Shown: positions 1 through 12,268 of the stretch, piece by piece
How the letters are laid out: each line of letters begins with the position of its first letter
Position numbering within the stretch: position 1 is the first letter of the stretch
Assembly: GCA_028015205.1 (NCBI GenBank)
Contig: CM051514.1
Span: 32,628,150 to 32,692,149 of the forward strand
Direction: 5' to 3'
DNA length: 64,000 nucleotides
Source of the DNA: Mytilisepta virgata
Taxonomy: Eukaryota > Mollusca > Bivalvia > Mytilida > Mytilidae
Notes under the pieces: generated by a model
Told to the model about the DNA's origin: nothing
The model's input: the letters and a program-made list of their open reading frames with translations, nothing else
Database searches by the model: none
Program-made: the position numbers and the translations under genes

Positions 1-2057
1 ACCGGGACAATATAAACAAGCACTATCTTTGAAAAAGAAAGACCACGTAGTGTCCCTGACTGTATTTATTTCTCCATTCTTATCATATAATAATGCGTAG
101 GTCGGCCATTCTTAGTTGAAATTGCATTTCAAGGATTTTTTACAGTACATGTATATATCATACAATTCGGAATTTTCATACATAAAATTTGAAAAACAAT
201 ATTTCAACAATAAAACTCCCACCACCAGTTCCGCCGACGGATGTGTCTACGACGGACGACGACATTGGAGATGCCATAAACGTAGGCTAACTGAAATATT
301 TAATTTTAAACATAAATTTTCAGGTGACAGGATTACACTGTCTTTTTTTTTCATGGTAAATGCCAGTAAATGTCTCGTCACATCTAAACATTGTTTGTCC
401 GGTATAAAGTTATGTATTATAGATTTAACGTGGATGTAAGATTTCCGAGAAGTTTTCAACATTAAATAGAAATGTATTCAGCGGCATAAGATAAAGAAGT
501 ATGAATTTGGAATCCTGCCAACCAGACTACATTTTAAAAAAAATGGGAAATTAAAGTGAAAATTGAATTCAAATTAAATTTGTTAAGATTCGGTTGAAAT
601 AGAATATTTTTTCCTGGATTTCTGAAATAGACGAAAATGAGAATAAAAACAATTCAAAACGAAACTTTTAATTTGTTAAGTTTTCCACAGACCCGTGCCT
701 CGATCCGTCTAGTTATCTTTAGCCCAGAAATTCATTTAGTTAAGATCAACAAAAAAGTACTTGAAAAAAGGGATCTTTGTCCATGAATACTGCTTGAACT
801 GCATTCATATTAAAAAATATTTTGTAATTAAAAATAATCCATTTTTTACACTTCTTACTGCAGTTTCTTGTGGCATACGATCTATAAATAGAAATATAAA
901 CGTACATACACACAGTTTTGTCTCAATTCATTGACGCGGACGTAATTGATCCACACTGTGTTGACCCACATCTTTGAAATGCCGATTCTTTAAATCACAG
1001 CTGCATTTATTAACTAATTAGAATGGTTGACCTTTTGAATGTCGTTTTTTCCAGTTTTAGAAAAATGAATAAAGTAAAATTGTGAAAAGTGATAGCTTTT
1101 CAAAACCAGAGGTTGGGGCACATTTAGCCGATAGTAGAACATTCGTGTCTATTCGAACATCACCATTTTCCTCAATGTTATTAGGTTGCCAACGAGGGAG
1201 CCAAGATTGCAAACAAAATATTCGGAATATCGCTAGATCTTTCACGTGCAGGCTTGTAGCTGCCTATATATAGCTATGACATCATTGACATGTTGGGAGA
1301 ATTTAAATGTGTGAGCAGATTTTTTTTCAAAAAGAGCTTCTTATAGTACAAAAATAATAAAAGTCGAAACAATCGATTGTTGCTTTTCAACTTAGGGTCG
1401 TTATGAACTATGAATTATGTATCATACCTTCTATATAGAGGCCCACATTTTAAGTTTCTAAAATCCATTTATTTATTGGTATGTTTATGAAATGAGGGAT
1501 GAGTAGTGAAAAATAAACGAAAACGGAACGACTCCGATTCTAAAAACAGATGTTAGATATACTGTATATTTTGGTTGATATAAATATATACGATGTTATA
1601 TTTTTGTCCAGTTTCCCATGTTAAATAATTGAAATGAGAAGGTATTTACCTTACAGCTTCATTTTCCGGCGATGCTGGAATGTATAAATGATATAAAACA
1701 AGATAAGCGTCTTTGACCTACTTTATCTCTTTATTCGGATACTTGCGGATATCTTCTCAAAGTTCAACTTGAATATTAGAGTAGAACCCGGATAGAACCA
1801 AGAATTTGGGTTCCTATAACCAAAACAACCCGGATGTTGAACCAGTTACCATGGTTTCGAACCAAAGAACCCGGATAGAACCAAGGTTCAGAACCAAAAG
1901 ACCCGGATGGAACCAATGTTTTGAACCAGAGTGCCCGGATAGAACCTAATTGCATTCGGAAATCTTATGACTTTTCATATCTTCAACGTATTTTCCAAAT
2001 CATTTATTTATTTAGTATATTTATATATAATATAATTACAAAATGTATGTTTTGCAG
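1..2057. other. Region upstream of ZP exons, no confident exon
   Basis: More exons of the ZP gene should lie here, because the first exon I can define (2058) starts inside the ZP domain. One weak candidate at about 229-283 has an acceptor-like CCACCACCAG and a possible donor, and reads a D/T-rich stretch ending in DDDIGDAIN. I could not join it in frame to anything downstream. The rest is AT-rich with no long open frame and includes a short minisatellite near 1783-1946. Confidence 0.5.
1783..1946. repeat. Degenerate minisatellite (CCCGGATAGAACCAA-type)
   Basis: The motif CCCGGATAGAACC recurs four to five times in diverged units of about 30-45 bases, with interspersed GAACCA half-units. It lies in what is probably an intron of the ZP-domain gene. 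No coding potential is seen. Confidence 0.75.
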
Positions 2058-3775
2058 AGGATTTTGATATCAAGGCCAAATATTGCACAGCATCTACCAT
2101 CCCAGTAATCGAGAACTCGTAAGTAAATATTTATCATTTACGTGTATATTTAAAAAATTGTGCAAATATTTAGTTACCTATTTTTATAATTTGGTCTATA
2201 AGTTTCCAAGGTTAACATTTCATTTTATGTTTTCTAACAAAAGAGTAAAAAATAGTAACTTTTATCTATTTGATATTTTTTAGTTGTGCTACTGACATCG
2301 AACTTTTCCCAGAATTCCAAAAGCCAGCCCAGGGATACTTATCGTCAACATTCGGAGCTTTCCGTACAACTGATCTTAATGGCGGTTCCGTTGCCATGAC
2401 ATTTACTTGCAGTTTGCAAGTCTGCTTGGGAAGCTGTAGTGCGGTTTGTGTTTTTACATTATCAAATTAACACGGCTTTCGAAACATTTGTTAAGAGATC
2501 ATCTGATGATTTATAACCGTTTTTGAAACCAAAGTTTATAATTAGCATTTAATTCGTGAATAGTTTCATTTCTTTTCATTCTTAATGTGCAGAGGGTGTG
2601 AAATCGGCGCATTAAAGTTTTATAAATTTCTGTTAAGTTTCTGTGGTCACAATAAGACAAAATCATGAATGAGTGTACACACAGACAAAGAATCAAGGCC
2701 GCAAATAACCAACTATGCTCATATAGAAAAGAGTTGTCTGTCCAGAGTTGCTACAGCCCATACCTCAGAATAAGTTATTAACAGTTTACTCTTCAAAAGG
2801 TTTATCAGCCAACTCAGAAATATTTTGAAGAAATTTTATAAAGCGAAAAGAAGAAAGGAAAATAATATTTCAACCTGATTTATTTGAAACCCAATATACT
2901 GCACACTTGCTTTTGCAAAATGGACCAAAGAGCAATTTCATTGTCAAAATTTTTTTCAATAAGAATCTTCAATATCATAATTACAATTTAAGCATATGCA
3001 TGTATTATAGACTACAATTTCGTTCAATTTATAGACTCTGTGCTCAAGCGGTGATAATGGATGGGGAAGAAAGAAAAGAGATGTCATGAATGTTATTGTG
3101 TCAGGGAGCATGCGTCAGAAAAGGGACACAGTTGCAGACGACAATTCACCATTTGATGACATAAATGTCGGATCGACCCTCAGAATCTTTGCTGATGATG
3201 TGGTTGTTGAGGGTATTTTTTTTTTTTTTTTAATTCTGCAAAAACCATAATTTATTGAATAATTTAAAACAGGATGTAAATCACATGATAAGCTGAAGTT
3301 TAAAAGTATAAAATTTAAAGAAAATGTACATCCAGCCTTCTGAAAACCAAGAATCAAACGTGGCTGTATACAGCGGCCATTTCTTGATAACCAAAAACAC
3401 CATAAAAAACACTACGAGTAATAAAAATATACCTAACAGGGAAGGTCAGCTATAAACGATATTTTCGATGTCTAGAAATCCTGCTTTAACAGAATTCAAA
3501 GGATTTACCATCATTATGTACACTTGTTGATGTCTTTTTTATATATTGAATGATATTCAATTAGAAAATATGTTATTATTATTATCAATACCTCAATTCA
3601 AATAATTTTTTCAGATGATGACGATGGTGAAGTATGTATGGACACTGTTCCCATGGTCCTTGGTATCATTGCTGCGATAGCTGCTATCATGATTACTTCC
3701 GGTTCTGCCATATTTATGTATAGGAAAGTGGCGGCTCAAAAATCAGAACTTGGAGGGCTGACCAGTAAATCCTGA
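2058..3775 (+). CDS. ZP-domain membrane protein, C-terminal exons (5' part missing)
   Basis: Four exons join in frame: 2058-2118, 2284-2443, 3035-3212 and 3615-3775 (TGA stop), all with AG/GT borders. The translation has the C-terminal half of a zona pellucida domain with regularly spaced cysteines (KYCTAST, ENSCATD, TFTCSLQVCLGSC, LCSSGDN). Next comes a furin-type site RKKRD and a second dibasic QKRD. The last exon encodes an acidic DDDD stretch and one hydrophobic helix (VLGIIAAIAAIMITSGSAIF), then a short cytoplasmic tail beginning YRK. This order (ZP domain, furin site, membrane anchor) is standard for ZP proteins, which polymerise into extracellular matrices after cleavage. The N-terminal half was not found, so the specific protein cannot be named. 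The family call is firm; the role is not known. Confidence 0.82.
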
Positions 3776-3836
3776 GACTGACACATTGACATGAATTTAT
3801 GTTTTTTTTTTCAACTTGAATATTTATTCCTATTTT

Positions 3837-3842
3837 ATTAAA
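3837..3842 (+). terminator. Probable polyadenylation signal of ZP gene (ATTAAA)
   Basis: ATTAAA lies about 60 bases after the ZP-gene stop codon, followed by T/G-rich sequence (TTTTGTTGGTGGTTTTTC). This is a usual arrangement for a 3' end. It is inferred from sequence only. Confidence 0.45.
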
Positions 3843-4689
3843 GTTTTTGACACACATTTTGTTGGTGGTTTTTCTTTTTGTCTTTTCTATTCTTTTGAAA
3901 TTAGTTCCTCAAATCTATTTTTAGGATATCGGATCAAATTCTCAGTAGCACGGCCCTTTCCATAGGCTAAGATTTCTAATGTTCACTCTGGCGTGGATTA
4001 AAAACGTAACAGAAAATTGTGAATTGTATGTTAAAAAAAGAAAACATATTGGGTTTATATATTGAAGTTTACCAACAGGATTTTTACGCCTATCCTCATC
4101 AACTGAAATTAATTACAGAAAGACTTATATTTTACTGTAATTTCTGTTGTATATCGCCGAATTTTGGCCCTTGATTTCGGAATCAAATTCAATGAGAGTA
4201 TGGGGAGAAGAGAGAGCAAGTAGGTGAGAAGCGGGAGAAATGGGGATGGAGGTGCGAGAGAGGGGCTGGAGAAAGTGACTTGAATATATCGCCACATGTG
4301 TAAATTGAGCATGTTGAGTTTATCTTTAAATTTTCAAAGTACCCCTGAAATCAATGCCATGCTCTTGTAAATTATGTTTTTTTGGAAAGAAAAATCTCAA
4401 TGTCAATCGGATTGAATTTTTTTCCGCGCTTCATAAAAATGTGTTCTGTTTAACGCTTTTACATTTCAATAAACCTACAAAAAGAAGCATTTCATTATTG
4501 AATAATTTTATCATTTCGGCTGTCAATCATTTTAAGGGGTACACGTCAAAACACTATATACTTTGCACTTCCAATTTGCATTCAGATAATTGTTCTATTT
4601 TTTAAATTTAAAAGTTTGAACTGTGATTTGGGCCCGACCCGTCCTATATGAATCTCACAAACAAATATTCCCTTTCGTTAATCAAATAC
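3843..4689. other. Gene-free stretch with G/A-rich tract
   Basis: No supported exon. A purine-rich tract at about 4195-4275 (GAGAGAGCAAG-like, GGAGAAATGGGGATGGAGG) gives a spurious proline/leucine-rich reading frame on the minus strand. Confidence 0.6.
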
Positions 4690-4825
4690 AAGCCATTTCT
4701 GCACCTGGTAAAATCGGTACCTGGTCATTTCGGGAATGGTCAAATCAGTACCTGGTCATTTCGGGAATTGGTCAAATCAGTGACTGGTTAAATCGGCACC
4801 AGTGAAGAGTCATATCGGCACCTAT
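4690..4825. repeat. Degenerate tandem repeat (ACCTGGTCATTTCGGGAATGGTCAAATC)
   Basis: Units reading roughly CACCTGGTMATTTCGGGAATGGTCAAATCAGT repeat about four times, with the TGGT and AAATCRG cores conserved. It is non-coding. Confidence 0.65.
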
Positions 4826-5039
4826 CCATATTACTAAATGAAGAAACTCGAATTTGTGTGTCCCTTCTCTTTCGAGTAAAATCCATGAATATGGTTTTTA
4901 TAACATAAATGATCAACGCACAGTGAAGTTTGTCATAACCGAGTTTGAAGAATCTGTTTTTGGGTATTTTTTGTGTAAATAAAATGGATGTACAGTTAGG
5001 TACAGACATAACCAAGTTAACTTAGATCAGTTCAACTGA

Positions 5040-5640
5040 CTTCTTTAGAACTGCTCTAGAATAGAATCCGGACTGCTCTAGAACAGAATCTGACCGATTC
5101 CGACTGCTCTAAACTGCCATGGTCAAGAACAGCTGTAACATGTCATGGTCAAGAACAGCTCTAACCTGTCATGGTCTAGAACAGCTCTAACATGACATGG
5201 TCTAGAACAGTTCTATAACATTGTTACAGAATTGATCATGTTATCCACCCATTCATGGTATGGGTCGTATCACTGACCTGACATTGCATACATCATTCCT
5301 TCAATGTTTCGGGTTTCTTTGGGATATTTTCCGCCATCCTCATTTTTCTTTTCCTTTTTTAATCTTAACTTTATTATTTATCTTGTTTTTCTTTTCTTTT
5401 TTTTTTCTTTTAATTTTATTACTTTTTTTATATAATTCATTACTCAGAGTAAGAAAGGAAAAAGCAATGGTGGACCAGGACTGCTCTAATTCTTGACCAG
5501 AGCTGTTCTAAAAAGCAGTTTTGGACCATGACTTCTCTAATTCTTGACCAACTCTTCTACCTCCTGACCAGAATTGTTCATGACAAGAGCTATTATTCTT
5601 CCTGACTGCTCTAAGTGAGCAGTTCTGCAAGTAAACGTGG
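5040..5640. repeat. Minisatellite arms in opposite orientation around a polypyrimidine tract
   Basis: Left arm (about 5045-5220): repeated GGTCTAGAACAGCTCTAACATG-like units. Centre (about 5328-5445): a long C/T-rich tract. Right arm (about 5468-5625): units such as GGACTGCTCTAATTCTTGACCAG. The right-arm core (AGAGCTGTTCTTGACC-like) is the reverse complement of the left-arm core (GGTCAAGAACAGCTCT), so the block could fold back. No gene is seen. Confidence 0.7.
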
Positions 5641-8610
5641 ACGAGAGGTTATGACTGGTCGCAACTGTGCGTCGTCACAAATCCAAACAGGTCGAAAACG
5701 TTATTAAAAATATTTATTTTAACTTCGTGACCGCGATTTCGCTGGTGTAATCGAGTATATGTATAAAAATCGAAACATGCTTATCAGGAAGAAACAACGT
5801 CCAAGGTTAAAATGTATAAATCAGATTGTTCTGTATTGGACTAATTTTAGGCCGTGTACATACTGCTCTTGGCTAGTAAAATATGTTTTGGAAAAAACAA
5901 GTTATATCCTTTTGAAATTAAATACCTATCAATCGTTAGTGATAAATACTGGTTTTTATTTCAAAAATGTTATTATTAATTGTATCTCATTTCGATGCCA
6001 GAAAACTGTCATAAACTAGTTCGGGACTTGTTTAAGTCTTAATATAAACGCGGCCTATATTGCTTAAATATGACCTTTTAACATTTTCTTTCAACTGTAT
6101 ATACATCGTTTACTTCATAAATAAAGTAGACAAGTTAAGTGTTTCAGTAAGATTTTCTTATTCATACATATACCATGTATATAAGATCAATATAGAGAGA
6201 CACTTCAAAAAACCCGAAGACATATGTTATTTGTTCTTTCTTCTATAAAAGGGTCAATTTTTGTACTTTTAAATAATAAAGACGGAAAGTTGTTCTGGAA
6301 ATTAATCAGAAAATTCGCCTTCCAGATTAGTATATAGACCAACATGACAATTTCAGACCGTATTCTTTCGTGAACTGAAATTTATGACGTAAATCAATTA
6401 ATTAGTAATTAGAATTTTCTCCGGTAACCAAATACCTCTTGATATTAAAACCGTAATAACAAGACATTAAAAATAAAACTTCTACTGAAAAATTATGCCA
6501 TAATCCTGGATAAAATTATCAAATAAGACGTAGGTAAAATATTTAATTGCAAATAAAAAATATAATCTGGTTTCTAATTTCAACAGATATATAAATGCCG
6601 TTAACTTGCTATAGGTGAAAGATTTTGAAAAATTATGTCTACAAGACCATAAACCAGAGAGAAATGAATTTTATAACTTTATGAGAAATTAGTTGCAGTT
6701 ATTATCCTTATATCACACGGGAGTTTGAATGAGATAGTTATTTTCTGTTATAGATTTGCAACCCTTAAAAGAAAAATATGTATATCATTTTTAATGAAGT
6801 AATAATTACAGTAAAACTCGGATGTGTCAAAGTTTACTTGTTATATTAATTTAGAACCAAAACAGATAATACACAGATTTTGTAATGGATAACAATTTGA
6901 AGTATAATAATTGATTCCAGTATCCTAAGCTATCTTGCTCAATGTCGTTTTCTTAGGTGATTGTTTCTAATTAAAGATTTATTAGTAAATGTTACGATTT
7001 TTAATTAATCCGATAAATGTTTTTTTACCTTATCTGTTCATGACATACCATTATCATCCGTTTAATTCAAACACTTTTGTAATTGTTTACACAACTTTTT
7101 TTTCTTTGTAAATTATTAAGGAAACATATATTTCCATTTATTTAGTGGAATAAATTTAAAATGAACTTCAAAATGATTTTTACGGTCATCACAATTACAG
7201 AGGCGAAGCACCGGTACGTGATGTAAATAAAAGACGACCAATTCGACTACAAAACGTACAATAATCCATTTTTGTCTTTTTGGGGTGTAAAATTTGTTCG
7301 ACAAAACCGCTGCATGTTCGAATTAACAGTGTTGGATTAACTTAAATAAATAAAAGGCCAAACAATTGGGACCGACACTCAACTTCGACAAATCCATGGA
7401 TTCACTGTACATGTTTGGCTGTGTTATTTGAATACAGTCAAACAGCATACTCAAATCAGGAAACCAAACTACATTGCAAGTTCTCATCTATAAGTAGAAT
7501 CGCTGGTTTTATCCTCATATGCTTCTGCATCATAGTTATGATGTAAACTATAATAACCATATGTCGTCTAGCACTTGTAGTGAGAGATCCGTGTAGATTA
7601 TTTTATTGTAAAGAACAGCATAAACCCCCTGCACCATAAAATAAATTATTATGGATGTTGATGTGGAAAATTTGTTCCTATGAAATCGTTCCTGTTATTG
7701 GCCTTCAATTGTAGTGTAAATCAATGTATGTTATCAAAAGCTTTATACATGTTATATGCAGTATGACTAGATTAGGGTTTAAATAAGGAGTATAGAATTA
7801 CACCCAGTGTCAATTGGCGAGGTCATTGCTTATACCTTAATATTTATTAAATATTGAATTTTATATATTTTCGTGCTCATGTTCCATGACATAAGATTAA
7901 AAATGCGAGATGTGTTTATTTTTAATTTTGTAAAATTTAATATCAATCCATATGCACTCTCAATCATATCAACAAAATTAAATAAATGGCTATAGTCATT
8001 AATGAAATAATTTTAAAATAAAATGTGAAAATGTTTAATTAATACTATTTTGGTCACCCTTAGATACAAACGTTTTAAGTACTCTTTGTCACGGAAAGAC
8101 AGCATCATCTAGTTGTGTACTTGCATTGGCTTGTATTTATACTTTTGTGACTACTCTGAAGGCAACTTTATCAGACGTCATAATATGAATGAATGGATAC
8201 AATACATTAATTCTTGACACAAAAGCCTTACCTCAACTACAAAAAAGAACGAACAACGCTTTTAATGCTGTTATCATATCTTAAAGTCAAAATTATGACT
8301 TCAACATGAAGGAACAAGCTCGCACCAAAATCTAGAGACCCACTCATGACTAACGGCGTAGGCTTAAACGGAATTCTTGCTATTATTTACTTCTTCACGT
8401 CTCTTTTTCTGCTTTAGCAATGAAGAAATTACATATAGTATAACAGGAATCATATAACCAATATTTCATAATTTTCTTTTTATTATATTTTAGTGTATAC
8501 CTATGACATTTGGAATTCAAAGCAAATTGTATAGTGTTTTCCATTTAGTGCAGATCCCGTGAAGAAACCATTATCTATAATACTTTCTTGGTGCATACAT
8601 AGAATATATT
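5641..8610. other. Intergenic AT-rich sequence
   Basis: About 3 kb with no exon, RNA gene or recognisable element. The longest open frames are short, lysine/isoleucine-rich and without homology that I recognise. Confidence 0.6.
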
Positions 8611-9005
8611 TATTATGACACAGGACAACTCTAGACCTTATATATTTGTATAAATCTAAATAATTGATTCTTTTCATTTTACACAAGGAATGTTGGATAT
8701 GTATTCTTGGCTATTCACTGAGGCAAGAACGCGTTGGACCGTAAACGTAAATATATAATTTCTAAATTCTGTTAAAAGTAGATTCTGCTCAATCCGTCAA
8801 ATTTGCCTTTCTCTGGATTTCGGTTACGATGTGAGACCCGTTTGATTATATTGCTCAAGTTGTATTGAAAACAGAATTTAAAAATTATACCTTTACGTGT
8901 ACTGTCCACCTCGTTCTTTCCTCAGTGAATAGCAAAGCTAAATACTGGTATCCGATATTCCTTGTGTAAAATGAAAAGAGCCTACAAGTGTCCTATGTCA
9001 TAATA
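8611..9005. repeat. Long imperfect inverted repeat (foldback), ~130-150-bp arms
   Basis: Left arm 8611-8760 and right arm about 8881-9005 are reverse complements over most of their length. Left TTTTCATTTTACACAAGGAAT pairs with right ATTCCTTGTGTAAAATGAAAA, left CTATTCACTGAGG pairs with right CCTCAGTGAATAG, and left ATTATGACACAGGACA pairs with right TGTCCTATGTCATAAT. The loop is about 120 bases. There is no coding capacity. It is probably a foldback or MITE-type element. Confidence 0.8.
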
Positions 9006-9550
9006 AAGATATTATATTTTGGATTTGGTCATTAAAGAATTTTACACTGAACATGCTGTAGGCAAGGCACTAAGTATCTGGGTTTGTTTAATTTCGTTCA
9101 AATACAAAAACACGTGTATAATTGTGTTTTATATTGTTGTGAAACAAAAGATATTTCTATGGAATTCATAACAACAGAATCAGTATTAGTGACACAAAAG
9201 CTTATTCATTTAGCAAACCATTAATTAGTTTTTCCTTTGAAGTAGACATTTGTATTGCGTTGTGTATACCGTTGACCTTTGAAACAATCATATCCATATG
9301 TTTTGCTTTTAGAAAATACATTTTCAGTATTCTACGTGATCCACTGATCATAATTTTATGATATTTTTTATGGATCTTCTAGACAGAAAAAAAGGTATTT
9401 TGTAACATTTAGCAGTCATTTTTTGTAGAAATCATTAGAATTCTCAAATTATAATGGTGCTGATCAAGGTAACTCTTTTAACTGATGTTGCTTACTGCTG
9501 TCACAAAAGATTCTTAAACAGGGTTTTATCAGGGATAAGTTGATGTCATC

Positions 9551-9905
9551 ACTTAAGAAATTTTACGGTCGTCATCACGAATTGATAGACCGTTACAATA
9601 TTCCAATATGTTCCCACTCTCGTAAAATTTCACGTGCCCTCACCGATGTGTGACTTCCACCGGATTGACTTTGTTGAACTTCACGATGGGTGCCGTATAC
9701 GGAGCAGGAACTGCTTACCCTTCGGATAAAATTGGTGCACTCCTGGTTTTTATAGGAGTTCATTGTTTGTTAGTTTTCAGTGTTTATTTCTTGTGCATGT
9801 GGTTGTTCATTTGTCTTCCCGGGTTTGTCTGTCCAATGCATTACGTTTTTTTATTGCTCCTTAAGTATATTTGTCCTCTTTGTTTATCTTTGTCAGTTTC
9901 TAATT
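9551..9905 (+). repeat. Dispersed repeat family R1 (TTTTACGGTCGTCAT type)
   Basis: A copy of an abundant short dispersed family. It starts near TTTTACGGTCGTCATCACGAATTG, has an internal GGTGCCGTATACGGAGCAGG...CTGCTTACCCTTC block and ends in a G/T-rich tail. Close relatives lie at 57570-57785 (minus), 30736-31150 and 43775-43870, and a subfamily at 29676-30030. The 85-residue frame across it is a by-product of the repeat, not a gene. Class unknown; I recognise the sequence type from bivalve genomes. Confidence 0.75.
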
Positions 9906-11390
9906 AACTGATTCTGATTTCTACGACTGTAGTAAATAAATGTAATTTTTAAAAAAATAATTATGTAACCATTGTGATTTTTGAACATTTCATGACACCA
10001 ATTTCGATGCAGAAAATGTGCATATTCCTTAGACAACTCATCAGTTTTGCCAAAGGCCTGAAACGTAAATATTCATAGCAAATTCAAATGTCACAATGAC
10101 GATGTAACGCCAAAACCATATAAGGCCAGATTTATGCACGAAGGACATAGTCCTTAGTTCCAAATGTTTAATTTTTGGAAAAGTGACGGATATCTCCCTC
10201 GTGCATAGGTCTGTCCATAGATGGTTTGGCTATATCTTTTTGGTCCTTTTGGCATTTCTCAATTTGCTCTTCACCTTTTTTTATTTAATCATTTTACACT
10301 ATGAGCACTACTGATGAATCATAAGATGACGAAATGTGTACATATTGTGCATCAAATTTTATTTCATGACATTTATCACAGTAGTTCTTAATCAATATCT
10401 AGATTTATGTAAGTTTGATATTATCCAGAATAAATAAAGCCTCTAAGTTTTTCATTTGTTATAACGTTCACAGATGCATTGAAAAATAACATGGAACGGA
10501 GTGTTGCATGTATAAGCGTTAATTGAATCTGTAATATTTTCGTTCAATATGGATTTTATCCATTCATGATCATTGTCTAGAACGACACTTTTATTCTGGT
10601 TTATTATTTCAACATCTCTAACAAGTCTATTTCTACATAACAAAATGACAATACTTCAAACAATCCAAGATGGAAATCGATTTAAACGTAATTTGCTTAA
10701 AACCTAAACATCCTGTGTTGTCTTTATCATAGTATATTCCGTCAATAAAAATAAAACAGAATCTTAGGTCCTAATTTAAAATATACTCCAATGAGTTCAG
10801 TAATAAATAATAATTGTCTATGTCTGACATACGTGATTGGTTCGCTTACAGTCAGCAGTAGTTGATAAAACGACATTATAGATTAATATTTATTACAAGT
10901 CCCAATTCAGTTGATAGAGTTTCGATAGTACTTTAAACATACTGTTTTAAAACTCTTAAATTTGAGAAATATAGAGTATCTCCCTCGTGCTTAGCTTTAT
11001 CGTGAGATAGTTTTCAGATTACTTCATTTTGTTTAATCTTCAACATTTTTGGATATAATTTAGGCTTTTAACATTTTCGGACATGCGCACAACTAGTAAG
11101 TCATAGAAAGACGAATAATGCTCATCGTATGCATAGATATTGGAGTGATGGAATATTTAAAAGCTTTAGAAGGCCATGTGTGAAGAGATGCATTGGAAAC
11201 TAAGGAATATACCCCTCGTTCGTAGGTCTGTCCATAAATGGCCATTTGGCTTTACCTGTTTGGTAATTTGGGTTTTTGATTCTGCCCTTCAACCCTTTTT
11301 ATTGTTGTTTCGGTTTTAAAAATTCTGGGATTTGAGGACAATAGATATTTGACTTTGACTTTCTAATCGTCAACTTCCCATTTTTGAGCG

Positions 11391-11575
11391 GCAAGTTGGA
11401 GTCATCCTTATTAAAGTTTTATGGACGTCATGGTGACATGGTTGAAAGGTCTGAAAAAACCGTTTCCCAAATGAAAATGGGCCTGTGTCCGGGGTTTGTC
11501 ATTGTTTCGATTTTCCCACCTTCGAATATTCTTTTGGTATTTACTGACTTTACTTATGTATCAAAAGTTTTATCA
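11391..11575 (+). repeat. R1-family copy, internally deleted
   Basis: Begins GGAGTCATCCTTATTAAAG and ends CTTTTGGTATTTACTGACTTTACTT, the same ends as the 355-bp copy at 29676-30030. The middle of that element (the GCAGGAAGCAGAGACTGC block) is missing. Confidence 0.7.
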
Positions 11576-12116
11576 TAAAAAAATATACAGAGGTTTTGAC
11601 TCTTTCTAGAGATGAAAGTTGTTTATAATTCAGCTCGGCAAGATATTGTTATTTTAAAGTCTCTTTTTATTTGAAAGTTACATGTTTCTTTTCCACATTC
11701 AGAAGCTGCAATGTTAAGCAGGCTGAAGCCTAATAAAAGTCTGTCTTTCAGTGAGATCGGAGGTATATTTTATTTTCCGACAAATTCGCTTTAAAAGGAA
11801 ACTTCCTTGAGTGTGGTCACTGAATTACCTAAGTATTAAATGAGAAGTCAATCCTTTGAATTTCAAATAAACAAATTGGTCAATTCATAAGAATGGTAAC
11901 TGTAAGAAAGCAGATTGATTGAGATAACATATATGCATGTAACGATAAATTCTGTGATACATTTTTTTACACATTAGATGTGCATATTTCGTCGATTTTT
12001 TACCTATCAGTTGTAGTCAAGGCCAAAAACGTGGAAAACAAAATAATTATCCAATAGGATGAAGAACTAATTAAAAAAAAAGGCCAAAATGACCAAAATT
12101 CAAAATACTAGCAGTG

Positions 12117-12268
12117 ACGGATTTTTGGGGGGTCCATGTTGTTCATATGTTTTTAATTATAGTGCATGTATTGTTTTTGTCTTGTCTTTGTTGTCCTCAG
12201 GAGTTTGTCAGTTTTTTTTTATTTCCCCTCCTTCGAATATCCCTTTGGTATTTCTTCACTTTACTTAA
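12117..12268 (+). repeat. R1-family 3' fragment
   Basis: Matches the distal part of the R1 element: GTCCATGTTGTTCATATG, GTGCATGTATTGTTTTTGTC, then CCTCCTTCGAATATCCC and the terminal TTTCTTCACTTTACTT. The upstream part is absent. Confidence 0.7.

Noticed and set aside
229..283. Upstream ZP-domain exon (PPTDVSTTDDDIGDAIN)
   Set aside because: Splice sites are weak and no phase joins it to a neighbouring exon. Kept only as a remark.
4109..4312. Proline/leucine-rich minus-strand frame
   Set aside because: Arises from a G/A-rich low-complexity tract.
9650..9907. 85-residue hydrophobic frame
   Set aside because: It lies entirely within a copy of the dispersed repeat R1, and the same frame is broken in other copies.
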